A stretch of 64,000 bases of DNA, from positions 62,001 through 126,000 of the forward strand of contig NZ_JACB01000004.1 in NCBI RefSeq assembly GCF_000520975.1, in the 5' to 3' direction. This document shows positions 34,411-43,624 of the stretch, piece after piece. The DNA comes from Aquimarina megaterium XH134. Its GTDB lineage: Bacteria; Bacteroidota; Bacteroidia; Flavobacteriales; Flavobacteriaceae. A program made the translations under genes and the position numbers. How positions within the stretch are numbered: position 1 is the first letter of the stretch; each line of letters starts with the position of its first letter. Under the pieces are notes generated by a model, which worked only from the letters and a program-made list of their open reading frames with translations, was not told the origin of the DNA and searched no databases.

Positions 34411-35817
34411 ATGAGTACATATGATGTAGCCGTAATTGGCTCTGGACCTGGTGGATATGTGGCCGCTATTCGATGCGCACAACTGGGAATGAAAACCGCA
34501 ATAATCGAAAAATATTCAACACTTGGAGGAACTTGTCTTAATGTAGGGTGTATTCCCAGTAAGGCATTGTTAGATTCTTCTCACCATTATGAGCATGCTG
34601 TAAAGCATTTTGCAGATCATGGGATCGAGATTCCTGGTGATGTAAAGATCAATCTAGAAAAGATGATTGCCCGTAAACAAACTGTGGTAGATCAGACTTG
34701 TGACGGAGTTAGTTTTTTGATGAAAAAAAATAAGATAGATGTTTTTGAGGGTGTAGGATCATTTAAAGATGCTACGCATATAAATATTACAAAAACAGAT
34801 GGGACTGTAGAAATAATCGAAGCTAAAAACACGATAATTGCTACTGGTTCTAAACCATCGACACTACCATTTATCGAAATTGATAAAAAGAGAGTAATTA
34901 CATCTACAGAAGCACTTAAACTAAAAGAAGTGCCAAAACACCTAATTATTATTGGGGGTGGAGTAATTGGATTAGAATTAGGGCAAGTATATCGTCGTTT
35001 GGGAGCAGAAGTTTCTGTAATAGAATATATGGATCGAATTATTCCCGGAATGGATAAAGCACTATCTAGAGAATTACAGAAAGTAATGAAAAAACAGAAA
35101 TCCAAAATTTATACCTCTCATAAGGTAACAGGAGTATCGGTTTCTGGAGATGAAGTAACGGTAACTGCAGATGATAAAAAAGGAAATCCGGTAGAATTTA
35201 AAGGAGATTACTGCTTGGTATCTGTTGGCCGTAGACCTTATACCGATGGATTAAATGCAGAAGCTGCTGGAGTAAAACTTAATGATAGAGGACAGGTTGA
35301 GGTTAATGATCATTTACAAACGAGTGCTTCTAATATTTATGCGATAGGTGATGTAATAAAAGGAGCAATGCTGGCACATAAAGCAGAAGAAGAAGGAGTT
35401 TTTGTTGCAGAAACTCTAGCAGGACAGAAACCGCATATTGATTACAATCTGATCCCAGGAGTAGTATATACCTGGCCAGAAGTAGCTGCGGTAGGTAAAA
35501 CGGAAGAAGAATTAAAAGAAGCTGGAGTAAAATATAAATCAGGACAGTTTTCTTTTAGAGCATTAGGTAGATCACGTGCTAGTGGGGATCTTGATGGTTT
35601 TGTGAAAATACTTGCAGACGAAGTAACAGATGAGGTATTGGGCGTTCATATGATTGGAGCACGTTGTGCAGATCTTATTGCGGAAGCAGTTACTGCAATG
35701 GAGTTTAGAGCATCTGCCGAAGATATTTCTCGTATGTCTCATGCACACCCAACGTTTACAGAAGCAGTAAAAGAAGCAGCTCTTGCTGCCACAGATAATA
35801 GAGCGTTACACTCTTAA
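34411..35817 (+). CDS. lpdA: Dihydrolipoyl dehydrogenase (E3)
   Basis: This 468-residue flavoprotein reoxidises the lipoamide of 2-oxoacid dehydrogenase complexes and the glycine cleavage system, reducing NAD. It has the FAD motif GSGPGGYVAA, the redox disulfide GGTCLNVGCIPSKALL (C41 and C46), the NAD motif IIGGGVIGLELGQVY and the C-terminal His-Glu dyad in HAHPTFTEAVKEA. It stands alone on the plus strand; E1 and E2 genes are not in the window. A terminator follows at 35862-35908. Confidence 0.97.
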   Translation: MSTYDVAVIGSGPGGYVAAIRCAQLGMKTAIIEKYSTLGGTCLNVGCIPSKALLDSSHHYEHAVKHFADHGIEIPGDVKINLEKMIARKQTVVDQTCDGVSFLMKKNKIDVFEGVGSFKDATHINITKTDGTVEIIEAKNTIIATGSKPSTLPFIEIDKKRVITSTEALKLKEVPKHLIIIGGGVIGLELGQVYRRLGAEVSVIEYMDRIIPGMDKALSRELQKVMKKQKSKIYTSHKVTGVSVSGDEVTVTADDKKGNPVEFKGDYCLVSVGRRPYTDGLNAEAAGVKLNDRGQVEVNDHLQTSASNIYAIGDVIKGAMLAHKAEEEGVFVAETLAGQKPHIDYNLIPGVVYTWPEVAAVGKTEEELKEAGVKYKSGQFSFRALGRSRASGDLDGFVKILADEVTDEVLGVHMIGARCADLIAEAVTAMEFRASAEDISRMSHAHPTFTEAVKEAALAATDNRALHS

Positions 35818-35861
35818 TCAAATTAGGAAGTAGTAAAAAAACATAATACATTAATGTAAAA

Positions 35862-35908
35862 CTAAGCCTGTTGAAGTTTTTATGATCTTTAACAGGCTTA
35901 GAATTTTT
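35862..35908. terminator. Terminator between lpd and the LytTR regulator gene
   Basis: The 11 bp perfect arms CTAAGCCTGTT (35862-35872) and its complement (35891-35901) are followed by AATTTTTAG on the plus strand. It lies between convergent genes and may serve both. Confidence 0.72.
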
Positions 35909-35924
35909 AGGTAGTTATTTATAC

Positions 35925-36635
35925 TTACATATTCTCTAATCTTGATAATACTTCGGCTTTGTAATTTCTGCTAATAGGGATAGACTTTTTACCAACTATA
36001 ATTTCTTCGTTAGAAAAGGAATCTATTCTCGAAATAGCAATAATATAAGATCGATGGGTTCGCATAAAATATTGCTGAGGTAATTTGGATTCGATTGTAC
36101 TTATTGTTTCTCTTGTGACAATAGTATTTGATGAACAATGGATTTTTACATAGTCGCTATAACTTTCGATATAAATAATTTCGGCAAAATCAACTTTTTT
36201 CATTCTTCGATCTGATCGAACAAAAATAAATTCATTCGAACTGGTTTCGATAGTTTTTGATGATTCTGTCTTATGATAGACTTCAAAATAATTATGTATG
36301 GCATTTAGTAATCGTTCATAAGCGATAGGTTTTAATAAATAATCTACTGCATGAAGATCAAAGCCATCAATAGCATATTCGCGATAGGCAGTAGTAAATA
36401 TAATTTTGATATCCTTATTAATAGATTTCGCAAAAGAAATTCCCGAAATCTCAGGCATATTTATGTCTAGAAAAATAAGATCTACTTTTTGAGTATTAAT
36501 ACAATTAAATGCTTCTAGAGCGTTACTACATGTCGCTATAACCTCAATACGATCAATTTTTGACAGGTGAGAGGAGATAATCTCTCTTGCTGTGGGTTCA
36601 TCATCTACTATGATACAGGATATTTTGGGGCTCAT
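35925..36635 (-). CDS. LytTR-family response regulator
   Basis: This 236-residue regulator has an N-terminal receiver domain with phosphoacceptor D56 (FLDINMPEISG) and conserved K (LKP at 102-104), then a C-terminal LytTR DNA-binding domain (FVRSDRRMKKVDFAEIIYIESYSDYVKIH ... FMRTHRSYIIAISRI). LytTR proteins bind pairs of short direct repeats and often control envelope and secreted products. Its start overlaps the kinase gene stop codon by 4 bp, so they are co-expressed. The divergent cassette at 37919 is the obvious target candidate. Confidence 0.93.
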   Translation of the reverse strand: MSPKISCIIVDDEPTAREIISSHLSKIDRIEVIATCSNALEAFNCINTQKVDLIFLDINMPEISGISFAKSINKDIKIIFTTAYREYAIDGFDLHAVDYLLKPIAYERLLNAIHNYFEVYHKTESSKTIETSSNEFIFVRSDRRMKKVDFAEIIYIESYSDYVKIHCSSNTIVTRETISTIESKLPQQYFMRTHRSYIIAISRIDSFSNEEIIVGKKSIPISRNYKAEVLSRLENM

Positions 36636-37702
36636 AGGTTTTTTGTTTTAGAAGTGTTTAGTTTTAATTCGACACTATGCCACTGCTCATCTTTAGAAAT
36701 TAGTAACTCATGATGATCTGCATACAACGAGGAAAGCCTTTTTTTTATGTTAGACAAACCAATACCATCTGGGGCATTTTCAGATGAGCTATAAATTGAA
36801 TTTTTTATACTAAAATGTACTATGTTATTTATATACCTTAATTTCATGTAAACAGATAGTTTTTTATTCCTTATTTGGCCATGCTTAAAACTATTTTCTA
36901 CAAACGGAATTAAGAGCATAGGAGCAATGTGAATAGAATCGTCTACATTTTCAAAATTCATAGTTACCTCCAGCGTATCATTAAATCGCATTTTTTCTAA
37001 GGTAACATAGTCTTTGATATGATCTAATTCTTGTTTTAATGATACCAAAGGTTTATCTACCTGATATAAGAGGTAATCTAATAGGTTCGAAAGCCTCAAG
37101 ATCATTTCTGGAGTTTCTTCAGATTTTTTTAGCGCAAATCCATACATCGTGTTTAACGTATTGAATAAAAAATGAGGATGAATTTGCATTTTGAGATAAT
37201 GTAATTCTTGTTCTTTAAGTTTAAGCTGAGCCTCTAAGACTTTATGTTGCAGTTCTCGGTTTGCTGAGTTTGATTTATAATTATGTCGTACCAAACTAAA
37301 AGCACTGGCAACAAAGACTACAAAATATACCGCAATAAACAGAAAAAAAGGACTTCTGGTCATAGGGGCCATGCCTTCTAATTTTAGGGATGATAAAAAA
37401 ATCAATCCATAAAAGAATGAAATAGTGATAAAAAAAGCAGAAATAATGATAGTATATATGCAGTATAATAAGAATAGTAAATACTTCTCTTTTAATAGGT
37501 ATTTTGGAATGAGATGGTTAATTACAGTATAGGTAGTCCCAATGGTTACCGGCATTAAGAATAACGAAAAAGAAAAAACATAACTTATGTTGTCTGTATT
37601 ATGCCCAAAGAAATAGGTATAGCAAACCAATACTACAATCCAAAAGATGATATGAAGTAATAATTCTACAATTATTTTTAATACAAACTCTTTAGAAATC
37701 AT
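36632..37702 (-). CDS. LytS-type membrane sensor histidine kinase
   Basis: This 356-residue protein has four N-terminal membrane spans (about 12-34, 44-66, 77-108 and 118-136), a coiled coil (NRELQHKVLEAQLKLKEQEL) and a His_kinase domain with HPHFLFNTLNTMYGF holding the phosphorylated histidine. A short HATPase follows, with the N box in PMLLIPFVENSFKHG and GIGLSNIKKRL. There is no separate extracellular sensor domain, so the signal is probably sensed in or at the membrane. It pairs with the LytTR regulator. Confidence 0.92.
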   Translation of the reverse strand: MISKEFVLKIIVELLLHIIFWIVVLVCYTYFFGHNTDNISYVFSFSLFLMPVTIGTTYTVINHLIPKYLLKEKYLLFLLYCIYTIIISAFFITISFFYGLIFLSSLKLEGMAPMTRSPFFLFIAVYFVVFVASAFSLVRHNYKSNSANRELQHKVLEAQLKLKEQELHYLKMQIHPHFLFNTLNTMYGFALKKSEETPEMILRLSNLLDYLLYQVDKPLVSLKQELDHIKDYVTLEKMRFNDTLEVTMNFENVDDSIHIAPMLLIPFVENSFKHGQIRNKKLSVYMKLRYINNIVHFSIKNSIYSSSENAPDGIGLSNIKKRLSSLYADHHELLISKDEQWHSVELKLNTSKTKNL

Positions 37703-37710
37703 TGGCTAAA

Positions 37711-37718
37711 CAAAAATA
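37711..37718 (-). promoter_or_regulatory. -7 box candidate of the LytS-type kinase gene
   Basis: On the minus strand TATTTTTG (complement of 37711-37718) matches TAnnTTTG, 8 bp before the kinase ATG. That would give a very short or leaderless transcript. No TTG is at the right distance. Confidence 0.3.
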
Positions 37719-37884
37719 GAGTGTAATATCAATATATTTTTTTAAACAGCATTGTTAACGAGATAAAAAGCCAAATTGATATGGTTTTTTACAGGTTTAC
37801 CACATTTTTGATACTATTTAAGGTATAAGCAAAGCTAATTCGGTAGTTAGTCGCAAATACCCAATAACGTAAATCTAATGTGGT

Positions 37885-37892
37885 TAGTTTTG
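37885..37892 (+). promoter_or_regulatory. -7 box of the PAF-acetylhydrolase cassette
   Basis: TAGTTTTG matches TAnnTTTG and lies 26 bp before the hydrolase ATG. There is no TTG element at the expected spacing, which fits activator-dependent expression by the divergent LytTR system. An 8 bp arm (AATGTGGT, 37877-37884) directly before it is complementary to 37799-37806. Confidence 0.4.
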
Positions 37893-37918
37893 ATTCAAAA
37901 TAAATAATAGAAGAATCA

Positions 37919-39358
37919 ATGCGAATCTTAGAACTTTTTTTACTTCTTTCATTAACAGGGTTTTTAATCTGTTTTTTTGCACAATATTTAAAGATCAAAA
38001 AATGGCTTTTTTACATTAGCATTGTTTTTTTTGTACTTCATTGGCTAGTCGAAGGAATTCGATGGCAGATGTATTTAGGATATACCACACTTTTGATAAG
38101 TATTGTATTATACTATGTTTCCAACATTAAAAAAATAGCAAAGGTTTCATTAGTTAGTTTAGGATTGATTATTACCTTAATTAGTATTGTTCTTTGCATC
38201 ATAATGCCTGTGATTAAGTTTCCAGAACCTTCAGGTACTTTTTCAGTGGGATTAGAGTCATTATATCTTGAAGATAAAACACGAGAAGAAACACTTACAA
38301 AAGAAAAAGGGGATTATAGAAAGTTAACAATAAATGTATATTATCCTTCTGACCATGAAATTACAAAACCGATACGTTATATGGATCATGGATACGCAGA
38401 AGCTTTTGTAGAAAGTAAAGGTATGCCTGCTATTATTGCTACACATTTTGATCATACAAAGACTCATACTCAAAAGTCACTTCCTATCATAAAAAATAAA
38501 CAGTTACCTATTATAATTTTATCTCATGGATTATTATGGAATAGTGAAATGTATACTTCGATTATTGAGGAAATTGTAAGTCAGGGATATGTGGTTTTTG
38601 CGATACATCATACATATGAATCCTTTCTTTCAGAATATCAAGGAAAACGAATCAAATGGAGTCAAAAAAATATTGACGACATGAATACAGAGGTAGATTT
38701 TGGTTTTGTACATGAAAAAATGGATTTAGCACTCAATGCAAAAGATAAGCATAGAAATAAGGCAGCCTATGAACTCATACAATATTTACCATATTTTGAA
38801 AGCCTTGATAGATGGTCGAATGATATTTCCTTTGTCATAGATCAATTGGCTGTATTAAACGAGGATTCGAGTAACTTTTTATATCAAAAATTGAATATGA
38901 ATCAAGTTGGATTATTGGGGCATTCATGGGGCGGGGCAGCAGTAGTGCAAAATGCATCGGTAAATAAAAAGATTAAAGGAGTAATTAATATGGATGGAGC
39001 GCAATTTGGAAGAGTAATCGATACTACGCTGAAAGCACCACTCCTGGTGATGCATGCCGACAGGGATTATGATAAATTTTTTACTCCAAACTTCTATGTA
39101 TACGATCAAGTTGCAAAAAATGATTACTACTTGGTTACGATAAAGTCGACAGGTCATGCTAATTTTGGGGATCTGGGGTATTGGTCAAAAATCCATTCAC
39201 TTACAGAAACAGGAGAAATCGATCCAGATAGAATGTCTTATATTACTAATCAATTGATTCTTGCTTTTTTTAATAAATATGTTAAACGACAATCGTTAGA
39301 AATGAAAGAAACTTTTATCCAAAAAGAGTATCCAGAAATAGAAATTATCAAAAAATAA
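37919..39358 (+). CDS. Membrane-anchored PAF-acetylhydrolase-like alpha/beta hydrolase
   Basis: This 479-residue enzyme has three to four membrane spans at the start (about 5-100) and a PAF-acetylhydrolase-II-like domain. The nucleophile S336 is in GLLGHSWGGA, D359 is in INMDGA and H413 is in STGHANFGD. The spacings of 23 and 54 residues are close to those of human plasma PAF-AH (23 and 55). The family removes short acyl groups from phospholipids or other esters. The active site should face the periplasm. It heads a three-gene cassette, 23 bp before the ExbB-like gene. Confidence 0.83.
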   Translation: MRILELFLLLSLTGFLICFFAQYLKIKKWLFYISIVFFVLHWLVEGIRWQMYLGYTTLLISIVLYYVSNIKKIAKVSLVSLGLIITLISIVLCIIMPVIKFPEPSGTFSVGLESLYLEDKTREETLTKEKGDYRKLTINVYYPSDHEITKPIRYMDHGYAEAFVESKGMPAIIATHFDHTKTHTQKSLPIIKNKQLPIIILSHGLLWNSEMYTSIIEEIVSQGYVVFAIHHTYESFLSEYQGKRIKWSQKNIDDMNTEVDFGFVHEKMDLALNAKDKHRNKAAYELIQYLPYFESLDRWSNDISFVIDQLAVLNEDSSNFLYQKLNMNQVGLLGHSWGGAAVVQNASVNKKIKGVINMDGAQFGRVIDTTLKAPLLVMHADRDYDKFFTPNFYVYDQVAKNDYYLVTIKSTGHANFGDLGYWSKIHSLTETGEIDPDRMSYITNQLILAFFNKYVKRQSLEMKETFIQKEYPEIEIIKK

Positions 39359-39381
39359 CTTTTTAAAATAGATTTTATAGA

Positions 39382-39819
39382 ATGGCCAATTTAATGCTCA
39401 ATATTGCAAAGCTGTTTATTTTACAAAAAGAAACTTCATCGATCTTTACATCCCTTGGTGATAGAATAGAAGAGGGAGGAATGTTTTTTATGATACCGAT
39501 AGTTGTTCTGTTTCTGATCGTATTGCTTATCATTATAAAAAACATATGGGTCGTTATACAAAAAGGTATTCCTTCAGAGAAATATATTAACCTAATCAAT
39601 TCTATAGGGCTTTTAACATTAGTATGGGGATTATTAGGCCAGTTAATAGGTATTGTAGGGATGTTTGATAAAGTCGAAATAATAGATGAAATCTCTACTC
39701 ATATTTTTGCAAGTGGATTAAAAGTATCTGCACTTCCTGCAGTCTTTGGTTTTTTTGTTTTCATAGTTTCAAGAATTGCTACAATTATTTTTACATGGAT
39801 AACTAAAGAAAAAGAGTAG
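39382..39819 (+). CDS. Small ExbB/MotA-like membrane protein
   Basis: This 145-residue protein has three membrane spans (about 34-56, 70-92 and 112-137). The segment GLLTLVWGLLGQLIGIVGMFDKVEIIDEISTHIFASGLKVSALPAVFGFFVFIVSRI recalls the C-terminal spans of the MotA/TolQ/ExbB proton-channel family, including the glycine-rich turn and the conserved helix before the last span. No ExbD or TonB partner is visible. It is sandwiched between the hydrolase and the thioredoxin gene, and the role is inferred only. Confidence 0.6.
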   Translation: MANLMLNIAKLFILQKETSSIFTSLGDRIEEGGMFFMIPIVVLFLIVLLIIIKNIWVVIQKGIPSEKYINLINSIGLLTLVWGLLGQLIGIVGMFDKVEIIDEISTHIFASGLKVSALPAVFGFFVFIVSRIATIIFTWITKEKE

Positions 39820-39823
39820 AGTT

Positions 39824-40741
39824 ATGATCAAAAAATCAATTTTTAAAATTCTTTTGGGAATTCTTTCTTTCGCAATACTATTATTTGCATTGTTTTTTCT
39901 ATTTCTCAAAATACTCCCTATTTATAATCCTGCATTACTAAAATGGGTGCCTATTTTGATATGCATATTGGGGTTTTATGTAAGTGGAATGATAAATAAG
40001 AATACTTCTATACGGTATCTTCCTTTTCTGTTTTTGTCACTTTTGATTTTTAAACCATTTAGATTTTTGTATTTCCCTTTTGCATTAGTACTTATCATCA
40101 TTGGAGTTTTGACACTGATAGTTTCAAGAAAAGAGGTGAAAAAATTATATAAAGTATCTTCTGCCTTTATTTTGATTTTTGTGTTTACTTATTTTCTACT
40201 TTCTCAACCTCTGATTTTATTACAAAAAGGATTTAAAGTAACACAGGGTGGAGACTTAGTACATGCTCAGAAGTTATGGGATTTTAGTACAACCTCAGAT
40301 AATTATGTGCCAGATATAGAATATATTGATTCAGAAGGAAATTTAATTTCTTTAAATAGTTATAGAGGAAAAACATTATATATCACTTTTTGGGCCACAT
40401 GGTGCCCTCCTTGTATAGCAGAAAAACCGATACTCGAACAAATGAAAAATGAATTTAGAGAGGATGAGAGTATTATATTTATTGATATTTCAATAGATCG
40501 AGATACAAAGCGGTGGTTAAAATATATAACCAATAAAAATCCAAAAGGAGTCCAATTGAACACCAATGGTAATGATCCAGAAACAATGCAGAAGTTTTAT
40601 TTTTCAGAGATTCCTTTTCATTGCATTGTTAACCCCGAAGGAACTTTTAAACAAAGCAATGACTTAGAATACTCCAAAATAGCATTAAAGGATAAAAATA
40701 AATTACAATCATTCAATCAAAACCAAAAAACGATACAGTAA
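39824..40741 (+). CDS. Membrane-anchored TlpA-like thioredoxin
   Basis: This 305-residue protein has about five N-terminal membrane spans (8-33, 40-57, 64-80, 84-100 and 111-133) and a C-terminal TlpA/ResA-like thioredoxin domain with the CxxC motif WCPPC (193-197) in YITFWATWCPPC. The periplasmic thioredoxin domain would reduce or oxidise disulfides of envelope proteins. It begins 4 bp after the ExbB-like gene, so the three plus-strand genes form one operon. Confidence 0.83.
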   Translation: MIKKSIFKILLGILSFAILLFALFFLFLKILPIYNPALLKWVPILICILGFYVSGMINKNTSIRYLPFLFLSLLIFKPFRFLYFPFALVLIIIGVLTLIVSRKEVKKLYKVSSAFILIFVFTYFLLSQPLILLQKGFKVTQGGDLVHAQKLWDFSTTSDNYVPDIEYIDSEGNLISLNSYRGKTLYITFWATWCPPCIAEKPILEQMKNEFREDESIIFIDISIDRDTKRWLKYITNKNPKGVQLNTNGNDPETMQKFYFSEIPFHCIVNPEGTFKQSNDLEYSKIALKDKNKLQSFNQNQKTIQ

Positions 40742-40762
40742 TATATATCGATCTTAATGATA

Positions 40763-40794
40763 GAGGTAGCAAATCACTTTTATAATGCTACCTC
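40763..40794. terminator. Possible bidirectional terminator after the TlpA-like gene
   Basis: The perfect 9 bp arms GAGGTAGCA (40763-40771) and TGCTACCTC (40786-40794) lie between two convergent genes. No T run follows on either strand, so termination may be weak or factor-dependent. Confidence 0.4.
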
Positions 40795-40817
40795 GTCATG
40801 ATCAATAAACAGTTTTT

Positions 40818-41057
40818 TTAATTGTTGTGTGATCCATCACAATATGGAGGATCGTTGGTCTGTTTACAAGTACATAAATAAGCCTCTCTTGTTTCTTCTA
40901 CACAAAAAATGATAGGAGGAGAACCTCCTGTATTTTTATGATTACCATTGCAAAACGGTTGATCTGTACTATGACCACAAGAACACCAAGCATAGTTTTT
41001 GTCAACCTCTAATTGGCATGCGATTGGTGCATCACCACCTCTAATGTTATTTTTCAT
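40818..41057 (-). CDS. Double CDGSH iron-sulfur protein
   Basis: This 79-residue protein has two CDGSH-type [2Fe-2S] motifs, CSCGHSTDQPFCNGNH and CTCKQTNDPPYCDGSH, each with three cysteines and a histidine. This build resembles mitoNEET-type proteins with two domains, such as CISD3. The longer upstream frame (to 41159) would run into the ABC gene, and the ATG at 41057 gives the normal start (MKNNIRGGDAP). Roles proposed for the family are iron-sulfur or electron transfer. It is the last gene of the run that includes the ABC exporter, 28 bp upstream. Confidence 0.87.
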   Translation of the reverse strand: MKNNIRGGDAPIACQLEVDKNYAWCSCGHSTDQPFCNGNHKNTGGSPPIIFCVEETREAYLCTCKQTNDPPYCDGSHNN

Positions 41058-41085
41058 AAGCTTGATTTTTTGTATTCTAAAAATA

Positions 41086-42858
41086 CTAAATTCTAGCTTG
41101 ATATGTGTATAAGTCAAAATATCTGCCTTTTGCAGCAATAAGTTCATCATGATTACCATGTTCGGCTATGTTACCAGACTCGATAACCAAAATTTGATCT
41201 GCTTTTTTGATTGTACTTAATCTATGTGCAATAACAAAAGTGGTTCTACCTTTCATTAATTCACCAAGACTTTTTTGAATTAAAGCTTCGCTTTCTGTAT
41301 CCAGGTTTGATGTTGCTTCATCAAGAATAATAATTTTAGGATTTGCCAGAATAGCTCTTGCAATAGCAATTCGCTGTCGTTGTCCTCCAGAAAGTTTTAC
41401 ACCTCGTTCTCCTATTAGCGTATCTAATCCATCGTCAAAACGATCTGTAAACTCATTCACGTATGAAGCTTTTACAGCTTGTTGCAATTGTGCTTCTGTA
41501 GCCTCTGGGTTAGGAAATAAAATATTTTCTCTAATAGAACCTTCAAACAAGAATTCATCTTGTAATACAACTCCCAGATTACGTCGGTAACTATGTAACT
41601 TTACTTTAGAAATGTCATTATCATCAATAGTGATGATTCCTGATTTTGGGTTTAAGAATGTAGCTGCTAATCCGGCGATTGTAGATTTACCAGAACCAGA
41701 GCTACCTACCAAAGCAGTTACAGATCCCGAAGGAGCTTTAAAACTAATACCATGTAGTACCTCTTTTCCCTCTTCATAAGAAAAGGAAACATTATCAAAG
41801 GTGATATCTCCTGTTATATGTTCTAAAGTGATGTTTCTATCCTCTATTTCTTCTTCTGGAGTCATATTCATGAGTTCTTCGGTACGATCCAGGCCTGCCA
41901 GTGCTTCGGTTAACTGGCTTCCGATATTACTCATTTGTACAATGGGTGCAATCATAAATCCCAATAGTAGTGTAAACGAAAGAAAATCACCGATGGTTAG
42001 TTCATCAATCATAATTTTATATCCACCAATTCCCATAATTCCGGTAGAAGCAATACCCAATAAAAATGTTGAAGAACTAGTCATTAATGCCGTAGCTGTT
42101 AAACTCTTTTTTACATTTTGAAATAGTCGATCTACTCCTTCTTCGAAAGTTTTGTTTTCCTGTGCCTCGGCATTAAATCCTTTTATTACCCGCACTCCGG
42201 CAAGAGTTTCGGTTAATCGACCTTTAACTTCTGCATTGATAACTCCTCGTTTCCTGAAGATTGGACGAATATATTTGAATGCTTTTAAAGCTACAATTCC
42301 AAATACAGATACAGGAACCAGTACAAACAATGTCATCGAGGGGCTAATTCTGATGAGTAATACCAATGATATAATAGCCGTAATTGTACCTCCAACTAAT
42401 TGTACTAATCCAGTACCAATAAGATTACGAACACCTTCTACATCACTCATAATACGAGATACTAATGCTCCAGATTTTGTATTGTCGAAGAAACTAATAG
42501 GTAAAGAGAGCACTTTTTTCTGTACTTGTGCCCTTAATTCGGAAATTAGAAATTGTGCTTGTACACTTAATATTCGGGTTAAAAGAAATGATGTTACTGC
42601 TTGTACTAAAATTGCCAAACTTACACTAATCAAAAGCATTTTTAGCATTTCATAATCTTTTTTGGCGATAACATCATCCATTAGATATTTACTGGCCATA
42701 GGTAATACCAGGCTAGCCAACCTACTTAGTACAATTAATAATAATCCAATAAAAACAAGATTTCTTCGAGGCCATATGATGGTTTTAAAAGCTTGCCCTA
42801 TAGTAACTTTTGATTTTCTTTTGTTTTTTGGTGAAGTGTTATTTTGAAATTCTCTCAT
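41086..42858 (-). CDS. ABC exporter, fused membrane and ATP-binding domains (MsbA/LmrA type)
   Basis: This 590-residue half-transporter has six membrane spans in the first 320 residues and an ATPase with Walker A GSSGSGKST, signature LSGGQRQRIAIARAI and Walker B IIILDEATS, followed by the switch histidine in IAHRLST. It would form a homodimer to flip a lipid or export a peptide or drug. It starts only 3 bp after the metallo-beta-lactamase stop codon, so the two are translated from one message. Confidence 0.93.
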   Translation of the reverse strand: MREFQNNTSPKNKRKSKVTIGQAFKTIIWPRRNLVFIGLLLIVLSRLASLVLPMASKYLMDDVIAKKDYEMLKMLLISVSLAILVQAVTSFLLTRILSVQAQFLISELRAQVQKKVLSLPISFFDNTKSGALVSRIMSDVEGVRNLIGTGLVQLVGGTITAIISLVLLIRISPSMTLFVLVPVSVFGIVALKAFKYIRPIFRKRGVINAEVKGRLTETLAGVRVIKGFNAEAQENKTFEEGVDRLFQNVKKSLTATALMTSSSTFLLGIASTGIMGIGGYKIMIDELTIGDFLSFTLLLGFMIAPIVQMSNIGSQLTEALAGLDRTEELMNMTPEEEIEDRNITLEHITGDITFDNVSFSYEEGKEVLHGISFKAPSGSVTALVGSSGSGKSTIAGLAATFLNPKSGIITIDDNDISKVKLHSYRRNLGVVLQDEFLFEGSIRENILFPNPEATEAQLQQAVKASYVNEFTDRFDDGLDTLIGERGVKLSGGQRQRIAIARAILANPKIIILDEATSNLDTESEALIQKSLGELMKGRTTFVIAHRLSTIKKADQILVIESGNIAEHGNHDELIAAKGRYFDLYTYQARI

Positions 42859-42861
42859 ATA

Positions 42862-43611
42862 TTATTGTTCAGTTTTAAATAGAGAAATAGTATACGCTAA
42901 TAACTCCTGTCCGCCATAGGCTCCATGTCCTGGTATTACAATTTCTACATCCGGATACTTTTCTTTGATTTTAGCAACAGTAGTTGACCACTCTTTTATA
43001 TTGGCATCTTCAAGATTTCCTTTTTTAGCTCCTTTTGATTTTATCAAACAACCACCAAAGAGTACTTTTTCATCAGGGAAATAACTTACAATATTATCAG
43101 AAGTATGACCTTCTCCATAAAATGTATTGAGTACTTTTCTATTTCCAACTTTTAATTTATGTTGTGTGTCAAATCCATTTTGCGGAATTGTATAGTTTTT
43201 ATTTTTAGCCAGACGTATGGTTGCATTGCTGGCATATGAAGAAATTTTTCTTTTATGAAACTCATTTAAACCACCTAAACAATCCCCATGGAAATGTGTA
43301 GCAATAACTCCTTTGACCTCGCATTTTAAGTTTTTTTGAACCCAATTTATTAATAGTCCAGATATAGAATCATTAGTTGGTGTATCAAATATCAATGCTT
43401 CAGCATTATCAATAATAATCATACCATTACAAGGTACTTTTCCAAAACTTTTGGTATTTAGATAGGATGTATGAATATAACTATGCTCATTAAGTTTAGT
43501 AATTTTAAGCTCTTCAGAAACTGTAATGACATCAGGTGTATGCTCTTTTTTACATGAGTATATGCATAATAATACCACTAAAAAAAATAGAGGTTTAATC
43601 GTGTTTCTCAT
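42862..43611 (-). CDS. Subclass B1 metallo-beta-lactamase, predicted lipoprotein
   Basis: This 249-residue protein has all B1 zinc ligands: H106, H108 and D110 (THFHGDCLGG), H169 (GEGHTSDN), C188 (FGGCLIKS) and H229 (IPGHGAYGG). The substrate-positioning K191 and N199 (GNLEDAN) also match functional B1 enzymes. The order and cysteine set it apart from subclasses B2 and B3 and from the wider MBL superfamily. It should hydrolyse penicillins, cephalosporins and carbapenems in the periplasm. The signal peptide ends in IYSC (C20), so it is probably lipidated and membrane-bound, as in NDM-1. It lies in one run with an ABC exporter and a serine hydrolase. Confidence 0.9.
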   Translation of the reverse strand: MRNTIKPLFFLVVLLCIYSCKKEHTPDVITVSEELKITKLNEHSYIHTSYLNTKSFGKVPCNGMIIIDNAEALIFDTPTNDSISGLLINWVQKNLKCEVKGVIATHFHGDCLGGLNEFHKRKISSYASNATIRLAKNKNYTIPQNGFDTQHKLKVGNRKVLNTFYGEGHTSDNIVSYFPDEKVLFGGCLIKSKGAKKGNLEDANIKEWSTTVAKIKEKYPDVEIVIPGHGAYGGQELLAYTISLFKTEQ

Positions 43612-43624
43612 TGTTTTTTTGAAG

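Noticed and set aside
37789..37998. Short minus-strand frame opposite the hydrolase start
   Set aside because: It has no signal, membrane or family character and overlaps the well-supported hydrolase coding start.
41058..41159. N-terminal extension of the CDGSH gene
   Set aside because: It runs into the end of the ABC gene and adds residues unlike the family; the ATG at 41057 fits.
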